From Candidatus Saccharimonadota bacterium (lineage in GTDB: Bacteria; Patescibacteriota; Saccharimonadia; Saccharimonadales; Saccharimonadaceae): DNA of 64,000 nt. Positions within the stretch are counted from its first letter, which is position 1. Every line of letters begins with the position of its first letter. The notes below the pieces were generated by a model. It was not told where the DNA came from, did not search any database, and was given only the letters and a program-made list of their open reading frames with translations. This document shows positions 17,245 through 25,413 of this stretch, one piece after another. A program made the position numbers and the translations under genes. The stretch spans positions 1-64,000 of the forward strand of contig JAFRBR010000004.1 of the NCBI GenBank assembly GCA_017404795.1, in the 5' to 3' direction.

Positions 17245-17952
17245 CTAACTCATATTATCTTCGCGGTACTTCCGAATCCCCTCTCTAGCCGCCTCTGTTT
17301 GCGCCTCTTGTTTGGAGTGCCCCACCCCTGTCCCCCTCAAATTACCATCCACATACACCCCCACCGTAAATGTCTTATTATGATCCGGCCCCTCCTCTTT
17401 GAGAGTCCGATATGTCGGCGTAAACCCATCGTTTTTCTGCGCCAACTCCTGCATATACGACTTAGGGTCGCGCCAACTCTCCTCCTTTAATACCGTATCA
17501 ATTTTTGTCAAAATATGCTTAGCAATGAACTCTCGAGCCACCTCGTACCCCTGATCCAGATAAATTGCCCCAATCACTGCCTCAAAACAATCTGCCAAAA
17601 TCGACTCGTGCGCTCGCTCCGTCCCCTTTTGCTCTCCCTTAGACAACCGCACTAGAGGCTCATACCCTAGTTCCTTACCGGCCTCCCCAATCGACTCCGT
17701 CCTCACCAGCGCCGCTCGAAGCGCCGTCATTACCCCCTCCGGATAATCATAATTCCGATACAAAAAATCCGAAGTCACCAACTCCAGCACCGCATCCCCC
17801 AAATATTCCAACCGCTCATTATGCTCCCGCGCGGTTTTTTGGTGCTCATTCATATAGCTCCGATGCGTCAACGCCGTCACTAGCAAACCAATATCATTAA
17901 AAGAAAACCCCAGTTTTTCTTTTGCAAACTCCTGATAAGGTGTAGTATCCAT
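17245..17952 (-). CDS. rnc: Ribonuclease III
   Basis: Cleaves double-stranded RNA in rRNA and mRNA processing. The 235 residues contain the catalytic signature HNERLEYLGDAVLELVTSDF (about 42-61), a second acidic site in HESILADCFEAVIGAIYLDQG, and a C-terminal dsRNA-binding domain (about 158-230) with GVGHSKQEAQTEAAREG. The start used is the ATG at 17952 with AAAGGAGA upstream; a TTG one codon earlier is not needed. It follows the Nudix gene by 12 bases. Confidence 0.96.
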   Translation of the reverse strand: MDTTPYQEFAKEKLGFSFNDIGLLVTALTHRSYMNEHQKTAREHNERLEYLGDAVLELVTSDFLYRNYDYPEGVMTALRAALVRTESIGEAGKELGYEPLVRLSKGEQKGTERAHESILADCFEAVIGAIYLDQGYEVAREFIAKHILTKIDTVLKEESWRDPKSYMQELAQKNDGFTPTYRTLKEEGPDHNKTFTVGVYVDGNLRGTGVGHSKQEAQTEAAREGIRKYREDNMS

Positions 17953-17964
17953 CAATTTCTCCTT

Positions 17965-18543
17965 TTAATAATCTCCTGCGCGAATTTTCTTCTTCGCAAT
18001 CAGCATTAATTTTTCAATATCATCATATTCAATCACGTCCAGCGCCTTCGCAAACGAAAACCACGCAATCCCTTTCATCCATTTTTCAGGGGTCGGCTTT
18101 TCGTGACCATCTAGCGACTGTACCAAATAAATCTGCGTCGTCATCAGCACCAATTTGTCCATCCTCCGATACTTAAAATGAATTTTGCCTAGCCACGTCA
18201 ACACCGATATATTTTGCAGACCAGTCTCTTCCTCGATTTCTCGCCTAGCTGTCATCTTGGCCGTCTCCCCTGGCTCGATATGCCCCTTCGGAATCGTCCA
18301 CCGCCCCTTAGAATCTTGGATTAGCAAAATCTCAATGTCCTTCTTATCCGGCGTAAACCGAAACACAATTCCGCCCGAAGTCGGCTCCCGCACAATCTCT
18401 TGAATCGCCGTTTTGCGCCGAAAAGCCGATTTCAGCTTATCTAATGCCGACTGTTTTTCCACCGGCAAAGCCTCCGGCACCTTCAACTGGCGCCGAGCCA
18501 AAGGCTCACTAGCGCTCGTCCTGGGTGACATCACCGAGTTCAT
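17965..18543 (-). CDS. Nudix hydrolase
   Basis: Pyrophosphohydrolase of unknown substrate. The Nudix box is complete (GHIEPGETA...REIEEETGL), preceded by GGIVFRF and RWTIPKG. I place the start at 18543 (MNSVMSPRT) because GGTGGGG lies just upstream and the previous gene, nusB, stops 20 bases earlier. The frame is open to 18747 but would then overlap the low-complexity nusB tail by 185 bases. The first ~50 residues are a Ser/Pro/Lys linker. Same transcription unit as nusB and rnc. Confidence 0.88.
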   Translation of the reverse strand: MNSVMSPRTSASEPLARRQLKVPEALPVEKQSALDKLKSAFRRKTAIQEIVREPTSGGIVFRFTPDKKDIEILLIQDSKGRWTIPKGHIEPGETAKMTARREIEEETGLQNISVLTWLGKIHFKYRRMDKLVLMTTQIYLVQSLDGHEKPTPEKWMKGIAWFSFAKALDVIEYDDIEKLMLIAKKKIRAGDY

Positions 18544-18562
18544 CGACCCCACCAGCCCTTTA

Positions 18563-19192
18563 CTAGGCTGATTTGGTCTTCTGGTCGGCTGATTTGTCGG
18601 ACTCGCCGGACTTTTCAGCTGACTTGTCGGCTTTTTGGTCGTCCGTTTGGTCGGTCGCTTGATGTCCATCCTCTGTTGACGCCTCATCTGCAGACTGGTC
18701 TGCTTTGGCGGCAGATTTGGACTTGGATTCTGCTTGCTGTTTTCCATGATTATCTGTTTCGTTAATTCCTAGCTGTTTATAAGCCGTCCCGAGCACCCCG
18801 TTCACAAACCGAGATGAGTTCTCAGAACCAAACTCTTTGGCCAGCTCTACAGCTTCGTTAATTGCTACCTTCGGTGGGATAGAATCCCGGCATTCCGAAA
18901 GTTCATATAGCCCCATCCTGAGTACATTTCTATCTATCGCCGCAATCGAGGCAATCGGCCACTCGGGAGCGAGCGGCGCCAGTACCTGGTCCAACGTCTC
19001 AAAATTCTCCGCTACCTTGCGAGCCAAATTATACACGAACTCCGTATCCCCCAAAGCTTTCTCGTAAGGTTCAATGTTCTTCGCGACCACGATATCTAGA
19101 TCGACCTCTGGGTCTTTTGCCAGTGTCCGAAGCTCATATTCGTATAAGCTCTGCAACACTATTACTCTACCTAAATGTCGATTACTTGCCAT
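18563..19192 (-). CDS. nusB: Transcription antitermination protein NusB
   Basis: Binds boxA with uS10 during rRNA transcription. Residues 1-145 match the family: RHLGRVIVLQSLYEYELR at the start, then FETLDQVLAPLAPEWPIASIAAIDRNVLRMGLYEL and PPKVAINEAVELAKEFGSENSSRFVNGVLG. A Lys/Asp/Ser tail of about 60 residues (DQSADEASTEDGHQATDQ...) exceeds the normal length of ~140. Confidence 0.95.
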   Translation of the reverse strand: MASNRHLGRVIVLQSLYEYELRTLAKDPEVDLDIVVAKNIEPYEKALGDTEFVYNLARKVAENFETLDQVLAPLAPEWPIASIAAIDRNVLRMGLYELSECRDSIPPKVAINEAVELAKEFGSENSSRFVNGVLGTAYKQLGINETDNHGKQQAESKSKSAAKADQSADEASTEDGHQATDQTDDQKADKSAEKSGESDKSADQKTKSA

Positions 19193-19221
19193 ATTTTTAA
19201 TTCTTTTCTCTTAAATTATTG

Positions 19222-19419
19222 TTATTTTGACTTGGTTTTGGTGGTCTTTTTAGCGGTCTTCCGACTCGCAGTCTTGACCTTCAAATTAGGGGTCTTTTTC
19301 TTCGTCTCGAACACTTTGACCGGGGAAATCTTATTCACCCGCTTCGCCAGTTCCAACCGAAGATGACTCCTACGTAGCCCAGTTTTGCGTGGACTACTCT
19401 GTTTCTTAGGTTCAGGCAT
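19222..19419 (-). CDS. rpmF: Probable 50S ribosomal protein bL32, cysteine-less
   Basis: The 65-residue very basic protein starts MPEPKKQSSPRKTGLRRSHL, which fits the bL32 start pattern of basic residues then Arg-Arg-Ser/Ala-His. Homologues usually continue with a zinc ribbon of four cysteines; here there are none, and the tail is Lys/Thr-rich (KVKTASRKTAKKTTKTKSK). AAGGAG precedes the ATG and it has its own promoter (19453-19481). It could instead be another small basic nucleic-acid-binding protein. Confidence 0.6.
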   Translation of the reverse strand: MPEPKKQSSPRKTGLRRSHLRLELAKRVNKISPVKVFETKKKTPNLKVKTASRKTAKKTTKTKSK

Positions 19420-19452
19420 TATTACTCCTTAGTTTAATAGATAATTTTATCC

Positions 19453-19481
19453 ATTATAGCACGTTTTTTGTTTCAGGGCAA
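19453..19481 (-). promoter_or_regulatory. Promoter of the probable rpmF gene
   Basis: TTGCCC (19476-19481), a 17-nt spacer ending TGC, and TATAAT (19453-19458). The -35 hexamer is exactly the last six bases of the palindrome arm. Confidence 0.75.
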
Positions 19482-19590
19482 CTGACTCCCATTTCTGAGG
19501 CAATTTCCCGGAAAAATCCAAAAAGTCAATACCCTTGTGGCTTTACTTTTTGGATTTTGGAGGCGCCTCAGAAATAGGAGTCAGTTGCCC
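19476..19590 (-). repeat. Boundary palindrome with conserved core, copy 2
   Basis: Outer arms of 26 nt (19476-19501 and 19565-19590) pair with one mismatch. Inside is TTTCCCGGA on one side and GGAGGCGCC on the other, then AAATCCAAAAAGT/ACTTTTTGGATTT around CAATACCCTTGTGGCTTT. The stop codon and last 16 codons of the SpoU methyltransferase are inside the element, so the element codes for its C-terminus. Confidence 0.85.
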
Positions 19591-20085
19591 AAGCACAAAC
19601 ATTGCAATCCCGGCCGCCACTGATACATTAAAAGATTCTTTTCTGCCCTTCATCGGTATCTCTATAAACAGGTCAATTATCTCATAGAGCGAATCCGGTA
19701 TCCCCTCCACTTCTTCGCCCAGGATCAGCACTATTTTATCTGAAAACTTCTCTTTTAACCCCTGTTCGTTCAATTTCGCCAGTCGCTCATTCTGAATATT
19801 ATTCTCTAGTCCTACAATCTGCCACCCCTGTTCGCGCCAATCTGCTAAATCAGCAAATATATCACCAGATGAATAAATATCCACCAGCTCCTCTGCCCCG
19901 AGAGCCGTCTTGTGGATTTCGCGGTCTAGTTTGGCTCTGAGGTGTGGCAATAAATTAACATCATGCACTCTAGGTGTATAACCCGATAATACCACTCTCT
20001 TTACGCCCATTCCCTCTGCCGTTCTCAAAATCGCCCCTACATTGTAGCACGAACGAATGTTGTGTAAAACTAAGATTATTTCCAT
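19543..20085 (-). CDS. SpoU/TrmH-family RNA 2'-O-methyltransferase
   Basis: SAM-dependent methylation of a tRNA or rRNA ribose; target unknown. All three family motifs are present: NIRSCYNVGAILRTAEGMG (8-26), VLILGEEVEGIPDSL (about 125-139), and IPMKGRKESFNVSVAAGIAMF (about 146-166), which form the trefoil-knot cofactor site. The 180 residues are close to a minimal SpoU domain. The tail LTPISEAPPKSKK is encoded by the palindrome, including the stop. It overlaps the glutaredoxin gene by ten bases. Confidence 0.92.
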   Translation of the reverse strand: MEIILVLHNIRSCYNVGAILRTAEGMGVKRVVLSGYTPRVHDVNLLPHLRAKLDREIHKTALGAEELVDIYSSGDIFADLADWREQGWQIVGLENNIQNERLAKLNEQGLKEKFSDKIVLILGEEVEGIPDSLYEIIDLFIEIPMKGRKESFNVSVAAGIAMFVLGQLTPISEAPPKSKK

Positions 20086-20288
20086 AAACCTGCGTTTTTT
20101 AAGGTTTTTTTAATGGCCGGCCGGTCAAACCCCACAATTCTCTCCCCCTCTATCTCTGTTACTGGCACTGCCGAAATATCGTCCTCTTTCGTGGCATCCA
20201 TCTCAACAAATTCCACCCCCTTACTTTCCAGCCAATCCATCAGCGCATGGCAATAAGCACAGGTCGGCGTAGTATAAACTTTAATCAT
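20076..20288 (-). CDS. Glutaredoxin-like protein
   Basis: Thioredoxin-fold redox protein of 70 residues with active site CAYC in YTTPTCAYCHALMDWLE, the cis-proline VPVTEIEGERIVGF, and a final helix. Size and motifs fit NrdH/glutaredoxin-type reductants. It starts the two-gene unit with the methyltransferase. Its extended -10 (TGTTATACT, 20295-20303) lies just outside the palindrome at 20313-20425. Confidence 0.9.
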   Translation of the reverse strand: MIKVYTTPTCAYCHALMDWLESKGVEFVEMDATKEDDISAVPVTEIEGERIVGFDRPAIKKTLKNAGLWK

Positions 20289-20312
20289 AGTAATAGTATA
20301 ACATACCAGTTA

Positions 20313-20425
20313 GCAGCTAATTATTATTTTTGAGGCAATATCCCGGAAAAATGAAAAAAGTCAATGCCCTTTAGGGCTTTACTTTTTTCATTTTGGAGGC
20401 CGCCTCAAAAATAATAATTAGCTGC
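20313..20425 (-). repeat. Boundary palindrome with conserved core, copy 3
   Basis: Outer arms of 24 nt (20313-20336 and 20402-20425) pair perfectly; the right arm ends on the leuS stop codon. Inside are ATATCCCGGA and GGAGGC, and the stem AAAATGAAAAAAGT/ACTTTTTTCATTTT around CAATGCCCTTTAGGGCTTT, identical to copy 1 in that loop. The -35 region of the glutaredoxin promoter falls in the left arm. Confidence 0.88.
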
Positions 20426-22812
20426 TACACTACAATATTAACTAGCTTAGCTTTTTTGACAAAAATTGTTTTCTTAATGCCATCACTAGTGTATTTTTGG
20501 ATTTTCTTATCTTTAAGGGCCATTTTGATAATTTTATCTTCATCTTCAAGGTCTGTCATTTCTACGGTTAATTTAGTCCTGAGTTTGCCATTGACTTGTA
20601 CCACCACCTCAGCTGTATCAGACACTAGATATTTCTCGTCCCACTTCGGCCACTCATCATCCGCCCCCAGTCGCTCCAGCATTTCACTCGTCAGATGCGG
20701 CGCAAACGGCTTCAATAATTTGGCTAAAACGATTAGATCTTCCTCGCCTGCTCCGACCTTGTACAATTCATTCACATACTCCATCAACGCCGCCACCGCG
20801 GTATTAAAGTTGCACTTATAAATATCTTCAGTTACTTTCTTTATCGTTTTATTTCTTATTGTTATATTCTTGCTACCATCTATCTTCTCACTATTCAATA
20901 AATTGTAACATCTATTGAGGAAACGATAAACGCCACCGACTGACCGCGGGTCCCACGCCGCGTCGAGTTCCACCGGCCCAATAAACATCTCATAAGTACG
21001 CAAAGTATCCGCCCCATACCCATCATTAATCACATCCAGCGGATCAATCACATTGCCCTTGGATTTACTCATCTTCTTCCCATCTGGGGCATTGATATAA
21101 CCATGATAAATCAATTTCTTGATCGGCTCGCGAAAAGGTAGATACCCTTGGTCCGCAAAGAATTTACACCAGAATCGAATATACAGAAGGTGTGCCACCG
21201 CGTGGTCCGCCCCTACATAAATATCTGTCGGCGCCCAATAAGAGATCGCCTCTGGATCCCAAGCATGTTTCTTATCATGCGGCGACACATACCGCCATAG
21301 ATACCATGAAGAACACGCATAGCCATCCAGCGTATCCGTCTCTCGGGTACACTCTATCATCTGTGTCTTGCCAGTCTTCGGGTCTTTCACCGGTATCTTC
21401 ACCTTCAGCCAATCCTTCGCCTTGGCCAATGCCGACCGCCCCGATTCATCTGGTTTATAATCCTCTATTTCTGGTAGCATCACCGGCAACTGGTCTTCGG
21501 GAATCGGGTGAGGATTTCCGTCTTTATCATAAGCAATCGGAATCGGGCAACCCCAATACCGCTGGCGGCTAATCAACCAATCCCGCATCCGATAAGTAGT
21601 CTTCGGTGTACCAAACTGCCCAAATTCACACAGTTCTGTCTCTACCACCGGTAAATCATGTGCTTCAGCAAATTCCCGGTCGCGCTCGTCCATCGCCGGC
21701 ACCGCCATAATCGCCCCCGTACCATAACCGCTCAAAACATAATCCGCCACCCAAATTGGTATCTTCTCCTTAGTCGCCGGATTAATCACATACGCCCCCG
21801 TAAACACTCCGGTCTTTTCCTTATTCTCCTGCCGTTCAATCTCAGACTTCAGTAGCGCCTCCGCCCGATATTTCTCTACCGCCTCCCGCGCATCATCCGC
21901 CACGATGTATTCCAACCCCGGATACTCCGGCGCCACTACTAGAAAAGTCGCCCCAAAAATCGTATCCGGCCGAGTAGTAAAGACTGTGATGCTGCGATTG
22001 CTGCAAGACTCGGATTCGTGAGCGTTTGCGACAACGGGAGCAATCGACGAAGCGAGCCCCATAACGACGGGCGCGAGCGAGGAGGCGAACGAAGACGAGT
22101 CTTGAACAATCGCAAACTCAATCTCTGCACCTACCGATCGCCCAATCCAATTTTTCTGCATGGTCTTGATTTTATCCGGCCAGTCTAAAGCGTCAACTTC
22201 ATCTAACAGCTCATCTGCATATTCAGTAATCTTAAAGAACCACTGCTTCATCTTCTTTTTTTCGACCTCATGCCCACAGCGCCAGCAACAGCCGTTCTCT
22301 ACTTGCTCATTAGCCAGCACCGTCTGGTCTACCGGGCACCACCACTGATAAGACTCCTTTTGGTAAGCCAGCCCCTTCTTGTACAGCTGCAAGAAACACC
22401 ACTGTGTCCACTTATAATACTCTGGGCTGGAAGTGTTAATCTCCCTATCCCAATCTATCGCGTACCCCAGCCGCTTCGCTTGCTTCCGGAAATTCGCCAC
22501 ATTCTCCGCTGTCACGTCCTTCGGCGACCGCCCGGTCTTAATCGCGTAGTTCTCCGCCGGCAACCCAAAAGTATCATACCCAAACGGCCGCATCACATTC
22601 AGCCGTTGCTGTTCATAGAACCGCGTCAATGCGTCCACAATCGTAAAATTCCTCACATGCCCCACATGTAGCCCCGCCCCACTCGGGTACGGGAACATCT
22701 CCGCAATATACATCTTGGGCACTCCCTCGACAGTCTCAGCCTTATACGGCTTCTCCTCCTCCCATATCTTCTGCCATTTTTCTTCAATTTTCAGCGGTTC
22801 ATATCTATCCAT
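20425..22812 (-). CDS. leuS: Leucyl-tRNA synthetase with an in-frame palindromic insertion
   Basis: Class I synthetase charging tRNA-Leu. It has the HIGH-type PSGAGLHVGHVRN, the KMSKS loop KKMSKSKGNVIDP, a Cys-rich zinc domain (WWCPVDQ...ENGCCWRCGHE) and the editing motif TTRPDTIFGAT. Between GRSVGAEIEF and ITVFTTRPDT are about 43 residues where homologues have about seven; the extra DNA (21993-22114) is a palindrome coding for an Ser/Ala-rich peptide around residues 233-273. The start at 22812 (MDRYEPLKIEEKW) is seven bases after a TATAAT, so the mRNA is probably leaderless; the frame is open to 22902 without similarity. Confidence 0.96.
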   Translation of the reverse strand: MDRYEPLKIEEKWQKIWEEEKPYKAETVEGVPKMYIAEMFPYPSGAGLHVGHVRNFTIVDALTRFYEQQRLNVMRPFGYDTFGLPAENYAIKTGRSPKDVTAENVANFRKQAKRLGYAIDWDREINTSSPEYYKWTQWCFLQLYKKGLAYQKESYQWWCPVDQTVLANEQVENGCCWRCGHEVEKKKMKQWFFKITEYADELLDEVDALDWPDKIKTMQKNWIGRSVGAEIEFAIVQDSSSFASSLAPVVMGLASSIAPVVANAHESESCSNRSITVFTTRPDTIFGATFLVVAPEYPGLEYIVADDAREAVEKYRAEALLKSEIERQENKEKTGVFTGAYVINPATKEKIPIWVADYVLSGYGTGAIMAVPAMDERDREFAEAHDLPVVETELCEFGQFGTPKTTYRMRDWLISRQRYWGCPIPIAYDKDGNPHPIPEDQLPVMLPEIEDYKPDESGRSALAKAKDWLKVKIPVKDPKTGKTQMIECTRETDTLDGYACSSWYLWRYVSPHDKKHAWDPEAISYWAPTDIYVGADHAVAHLLYIRFWCKFFADQGYLPFREPIKKLIYHGYINAPDGKKMSKSKGNVIDPLDVINDGYGADTLRTYEMFIGPVELDAAWDPRSVGGVYRFLNRCYNLLNSEKIDGSKNITIRNKTIKKVTEDIYKCNFNTAVAALMEYVNELYKVGAGEEDLIVLAKLLKPFAPHLTSEMLERLGADDEWPKWDEKYLVSDTAEVVVQVNGKLRTKLTVEMTDLEDEDKIIKMALKDKKIQKYTSDGIKKTIFVKKAKLVNIVV
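21993..22114 (-). repeat. Palindromic element inside leuS
   Basis: TGCGATTG (21993-22000) pairs with CAATCGCA (22107-22114), CAAGACTCG (22004-22012) with CGAGTCTTG (22096-22104), and TTCGT with ACGAA. The interior is a GC-rich variable part. It stays in frame in the editing-domain region. Confidence 0.8.
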
Positions 22813-22819
22813 ACCCCCC

Positions 22820-22828
22820 ATTATATCA
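22820..22828 (-). promoter_or_regulatory. Extended -10 of leuS (leaderless start)
   Basis: TGATATAAT on the minus strand, seven bases upstream of the ATG at 22812. There is no room for a ribosome site. Confidence 0.65.
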
Positions 22829-24076
22829 CATCTTACCCACCACTCTTTTATAGATATTAATAAACTTATCCAGCGTCCTCTCAAAATCATGTTCACTCGC
22901 AATCTTCATAGATTCCTGTGCAAACCGCTTCTGCAGCCCCTCATCAGTCAAGATCTTCACCAGCGCCTCCGTCATCTCCGCCGTATCCCCTGGCTTACAG
23001 AGGTAGCCATTCACGCCGTTCACACATACTTCACTTACCGCACCTTTATCTACCGCAATCAGGGGCAGCCCACAAGCCGCCGCCTCTATTAACACTATCC
23101 CCTGTGTCTCAATCTCGCTCGCCGTTGCAAACACCGTCCCCACCCTATATATTTCATACAAATCCGGCGGCACCACCCGCCCCAAAAACTTCACCACCCC
23201 TGTCAGCCCCTCTGTATTCACGATTTTTTCTAGCCTAGCCTTATCTACCCCATCACCCACTATCACCATCTCTGTTGTCGGAACTTTACTACGCGCCCTT
23301 TTAAACGCTTCAATCACCTTTCCTATCTGTTTTTCGGGGTCCACTCGCCCCACGTAGAGCACCACTGGCACCCCCTTAGAAATCCCATATTTCTGATAAA
23401 TCTCATCCTTAGCCCGCCCCGGCTTAAAATGCCTCAAATCCACCCCATTACTCACCGCTGCCACCGGCACCCCCAAATCCTTTCGCGCCCCCTCCATCAG
23501 CCCCCTTATCGCCTGCTCTGTCGGCATCGTCACAAAATCACTTTTGCTCTGCCGGTTCCGAAAATATGCATAAAGCAGATAATTTGCTGGTTTTTTCAAC
23601 GCACTCGGCATCTTCAAGGGATCCGTCAACACTTCTGGCTGGTTATGCTCCGTCGTCACCACCGGCACACCATGTCTTCTCGCCCACCCCACTACCGATA
23701 GCCCGATCGGGTCCGACACCTGTACATGTACCACATTAGGCTGGAACTCGCCAAGCACCTTCTTTACCTCTAACTGCGGAAACACCGCCACCCGAAACCC
23801 ATGCCGGTACATAAGTCGCGGCAGTTTTACCCCCAGCACCTTCTTCCTCTCTGGCACCGCATGAATCTGGTCCGGATAAACCTTAGCCTCCACTGATCTC
23901 AAATAAATCGTTTTTACCCCGTCCACCACCTCAGTATAATTCTTACCGGTCTGACTCGGGCAAATCACCATCACCTCGTGCCCCCGTTCCGCCAACCCCA
24001 AAGCCAAATTATGTGAAAACACCGCCACCCCGTTAATTTGCGGGTAATACACAGCAGTGGCTATTACAATTCTCAT
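22826..24076 (-). CDS. Glycosyltransferase family 4 (GT-B)
   Basis: Transfers a sugar from a nucleotide donor. The 416 residues start MRIVIATAVYYPQINGVAVF with the Gly-rich acceptor loop (PQINGVAVFSHNLALGLAERGHEV), then the C-terminal donor domain with YVGRVDPEKQIGKVIEAF, EMVIVGDGVDKARLE and the E-x7-E motif region ASEIETQGIVLIEAAACGLPL. This matches mannosyl- or glucosyl-diacylglycerol-type GT4 enzymes; the acceptor is unknown. It overlaps the S41 protease gene by four bases. Confidence 0.92.
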   Translation of the reverse strand: MRIVIATAVYYPQINGVAVFSHNLALGLAERGHEVMVICPSQTGKNYTEVVDGVKTIYLRSVEAKVYPDQIHAVPERKKVLGVKLPRLMYRHGFRVAVFPQLEVKKVLGEFQPNVVHVQVSDPIGLSVVGWARRHGVPVVTTEHNQPEVLTDPLKMPSALKKPANYLLYAYFRNRQSKSDFVTMPTEQAIRGLMEGARKDLGVPVAAVSNGVDLRHFKPGRAKDEIYQKYGISKGVPVVLYVGRVDPEKQIGKVIEAFKRARSKVPTTEMVIVGDGVDKARLEKIVNTEGLTGVVKFLGRVVPPDLYEIYRVGTVFATASEIETQGIVLIEAAACGLPLIAVDKGAVSEVCVNGVNGYLCKPGDTAEMTEALVKILTDEGLQKRFAQESMKIASEHDFERTLDKFINIYKRVVGKM

Positions 24077-25266
24077 AGTTTTTTCGCTTTATCTAGTTGC
24101 GGGTCGCGCATCGCATTGATATCTTCATAGCTTCGCTCCACCTCTACATCCGGAGTAATCCCCTCACCGTTGATCGAACGGTCCTTTGGTGTGTACCACT
24201 CAGCCGTAGTCACCTTTAGCACCGTCCCACCTGACAAATCATACAGATTCTGCACCACTCCCTTGCCATAAGTCTTTTCACCCACCACTGTAGCCTTCTC
24301 GTAATCCTGCAACGCCCCCGCCACAATCTCTGAGGCGCTCGCCGTCGAGCCATTTACCAGTACCACCGTCTTCATATCTTTCAAAATCGCCTTGCCCGAA
24401 TTTGCCTTTTCCTCTGAATCCCCAAAATGCTTAGACTTTTGCAGCAAAATTGTCTCGCCATCAATCCATAGGCTCAGCAAATCCTTAGCCGCACTCACAT
24501 AACCACCTCCGTTTCCTCGCAAATCCAAAATCACTTTCTTGACTCCTTTATCAGCAAATTCTCTCGCAAATCCCTGCACCATCGTCCCGGTATCTTCATC
24601 AAACCGCGTCACTGTTACAATCGCCGTCGAGCCACTATATTCCACATACGCCGACACATTATTGATAGTCTCTCGCTTCATGGTAAAGGATTTCTCCTCG
24701 CCATCTCGGACTACCGTCACCGTCACCTTGGTCCCCTCTTCGCCTCGCACTTTCTTAGCAATCTCGTCTGTCGACAAATTATAAACTTCCTCGTCATCCA
24801 CCTTATACAAAATATCACCCGCCAATATCCCCGCTTCTCTCGCTGGATTATCTGGCAAAGTCCTAAGCACCCGCACATAGCCGTCGCGAAGCCCCATTTC
24901 TACACCAATTCCACTCCCCACATTACCATGCAAATCATCATAAAAATCCGCCGTCTCCTCAGCATCCATATACACGGTATAAACATCGCCTAAGGACTCC
25001 GTCAAACCTCGCTTAGCCCCCTCAATTACTTCGCTTTCTGAAATCTCTCCATTATAAGACCCCGCCAACCTATTATAAACTTCATCTAGCGCCGACCAAT
25101 TAACCGAACTGCTCCTTGAAGACAACCCCAAATACGGCCCAAACCCGCCAAACCAACTATTCCAATTCGCCCCTACTACTCCCCCTAGTACCGCCAGTAC
25201 AAAGCCAATAATTATTGCACTAGACAAATTAACCTTTTTTTCTCTCCACTCCTTATTTTCGTTCAT
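24073..25266 (-). CDS. S41 carboxy-terminal processing protease
   Basis: Exported or membrane-anchored protease. The N-terminal segment (about 14-33, SAIIIGFVLAVLGGVVGANW) is an anchor. A PDZ domain follows (GSGIGVEMGLRDGYVRVL...AREAGILAGDILYKVDD), then the catalytic domain with LRGNGGGYV, the nucleophile in VNGSTASASEIVAGALQDY and the general-base lysine in GEKTYGKGVVQ. Length 397 is typical of CtpA. The start lies seven bases after TATAAT (25274-25279) with TGA extension, implying a leaderless message. Confidence 0.95.
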   Translation of the reverse strand: MNENKEWREKKVNLSSAIIIGFVLAVLGGVVGANWNSWFGGFGPYLGLSSRSSSVNWSALDEVYNRLAGSYNGEISESEVIEGAKRGLTESLGDVYTVYMDAEETADFYDDLHGNVGSGIGVEMGLRDGYVRVLRTLPDNPAREAGILAGDILYKVDDEEVYNLSTDEIAKKVRGEEGTKVTVTVVRDGEEKSFTMKRETINNVSAYVEYSGSTAIVTVTRFDEDTGTMVQGFAREFADKGVKKVILDLRGNGGGYVSAAKDLLSLWIDGETILLQKSKHFGDSEEKANSGKAILKDMKTVVLVNGSTASASEIVAGALQDYEKATVVGEKTYGKGVVQNLYDLSGGTVLKVTTAEWYTPKDRSINGEGITPDVEVERSYEDINAMRDPQLDKAKKL

Positions 25267-25293
25267 GTTTATAATTATATCACGAATTTAATC

Positions 25294-25329
25294 AAAAAAC
25301 GAAACGGAATTCATTTCCGTTTCGTTTTT
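25294..25329 (-). terminator. Terminator between the CHAP gene and the S41 protease
   Basis: Near-perfect stem AAAAAACGAAACGGAA with TTTCCGTTTCGTTTTT, with T runs in both directions. Confidence 0.85.
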
Positions 25330-25330
25330 C

Positions 25331-25396
25331 AAGCTTGCTTTCTTTGCTAAACTTTCTTTCTTGAAAGAAAGTTTAAGCAAAAAAATGCCAAGCTAG
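25331..25396 (-). repeat. Inverted repeat after the CHAP gene
   Basis: AAACTTTCTTTC (25349-25360) pairs with GAAAGAAAGTTT (25363-25374); outer bases AGCTTG and CAAGCT can pair as well. It lies 18 bases after the CHAP stop, next to the terminator. Confidence 0.6.
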
Positions 25397-25413
25397 CGGA
25401 TTTTAGCAAGAAT

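Noticed and set aside
18563-18747. Nudix gene overlapping nusB by 185 bases in another frame
   Set aside because: The overlapped part is low-complexity in both frames, and a good ribosome site with a start at 18543 avoids the overlap.
22813-22902. Ninety-base 5' extension of leuS
   Set aside because: The -10 box lies inside it, and the LeuRS similarity begins at MDRYEPLKIEEKW.
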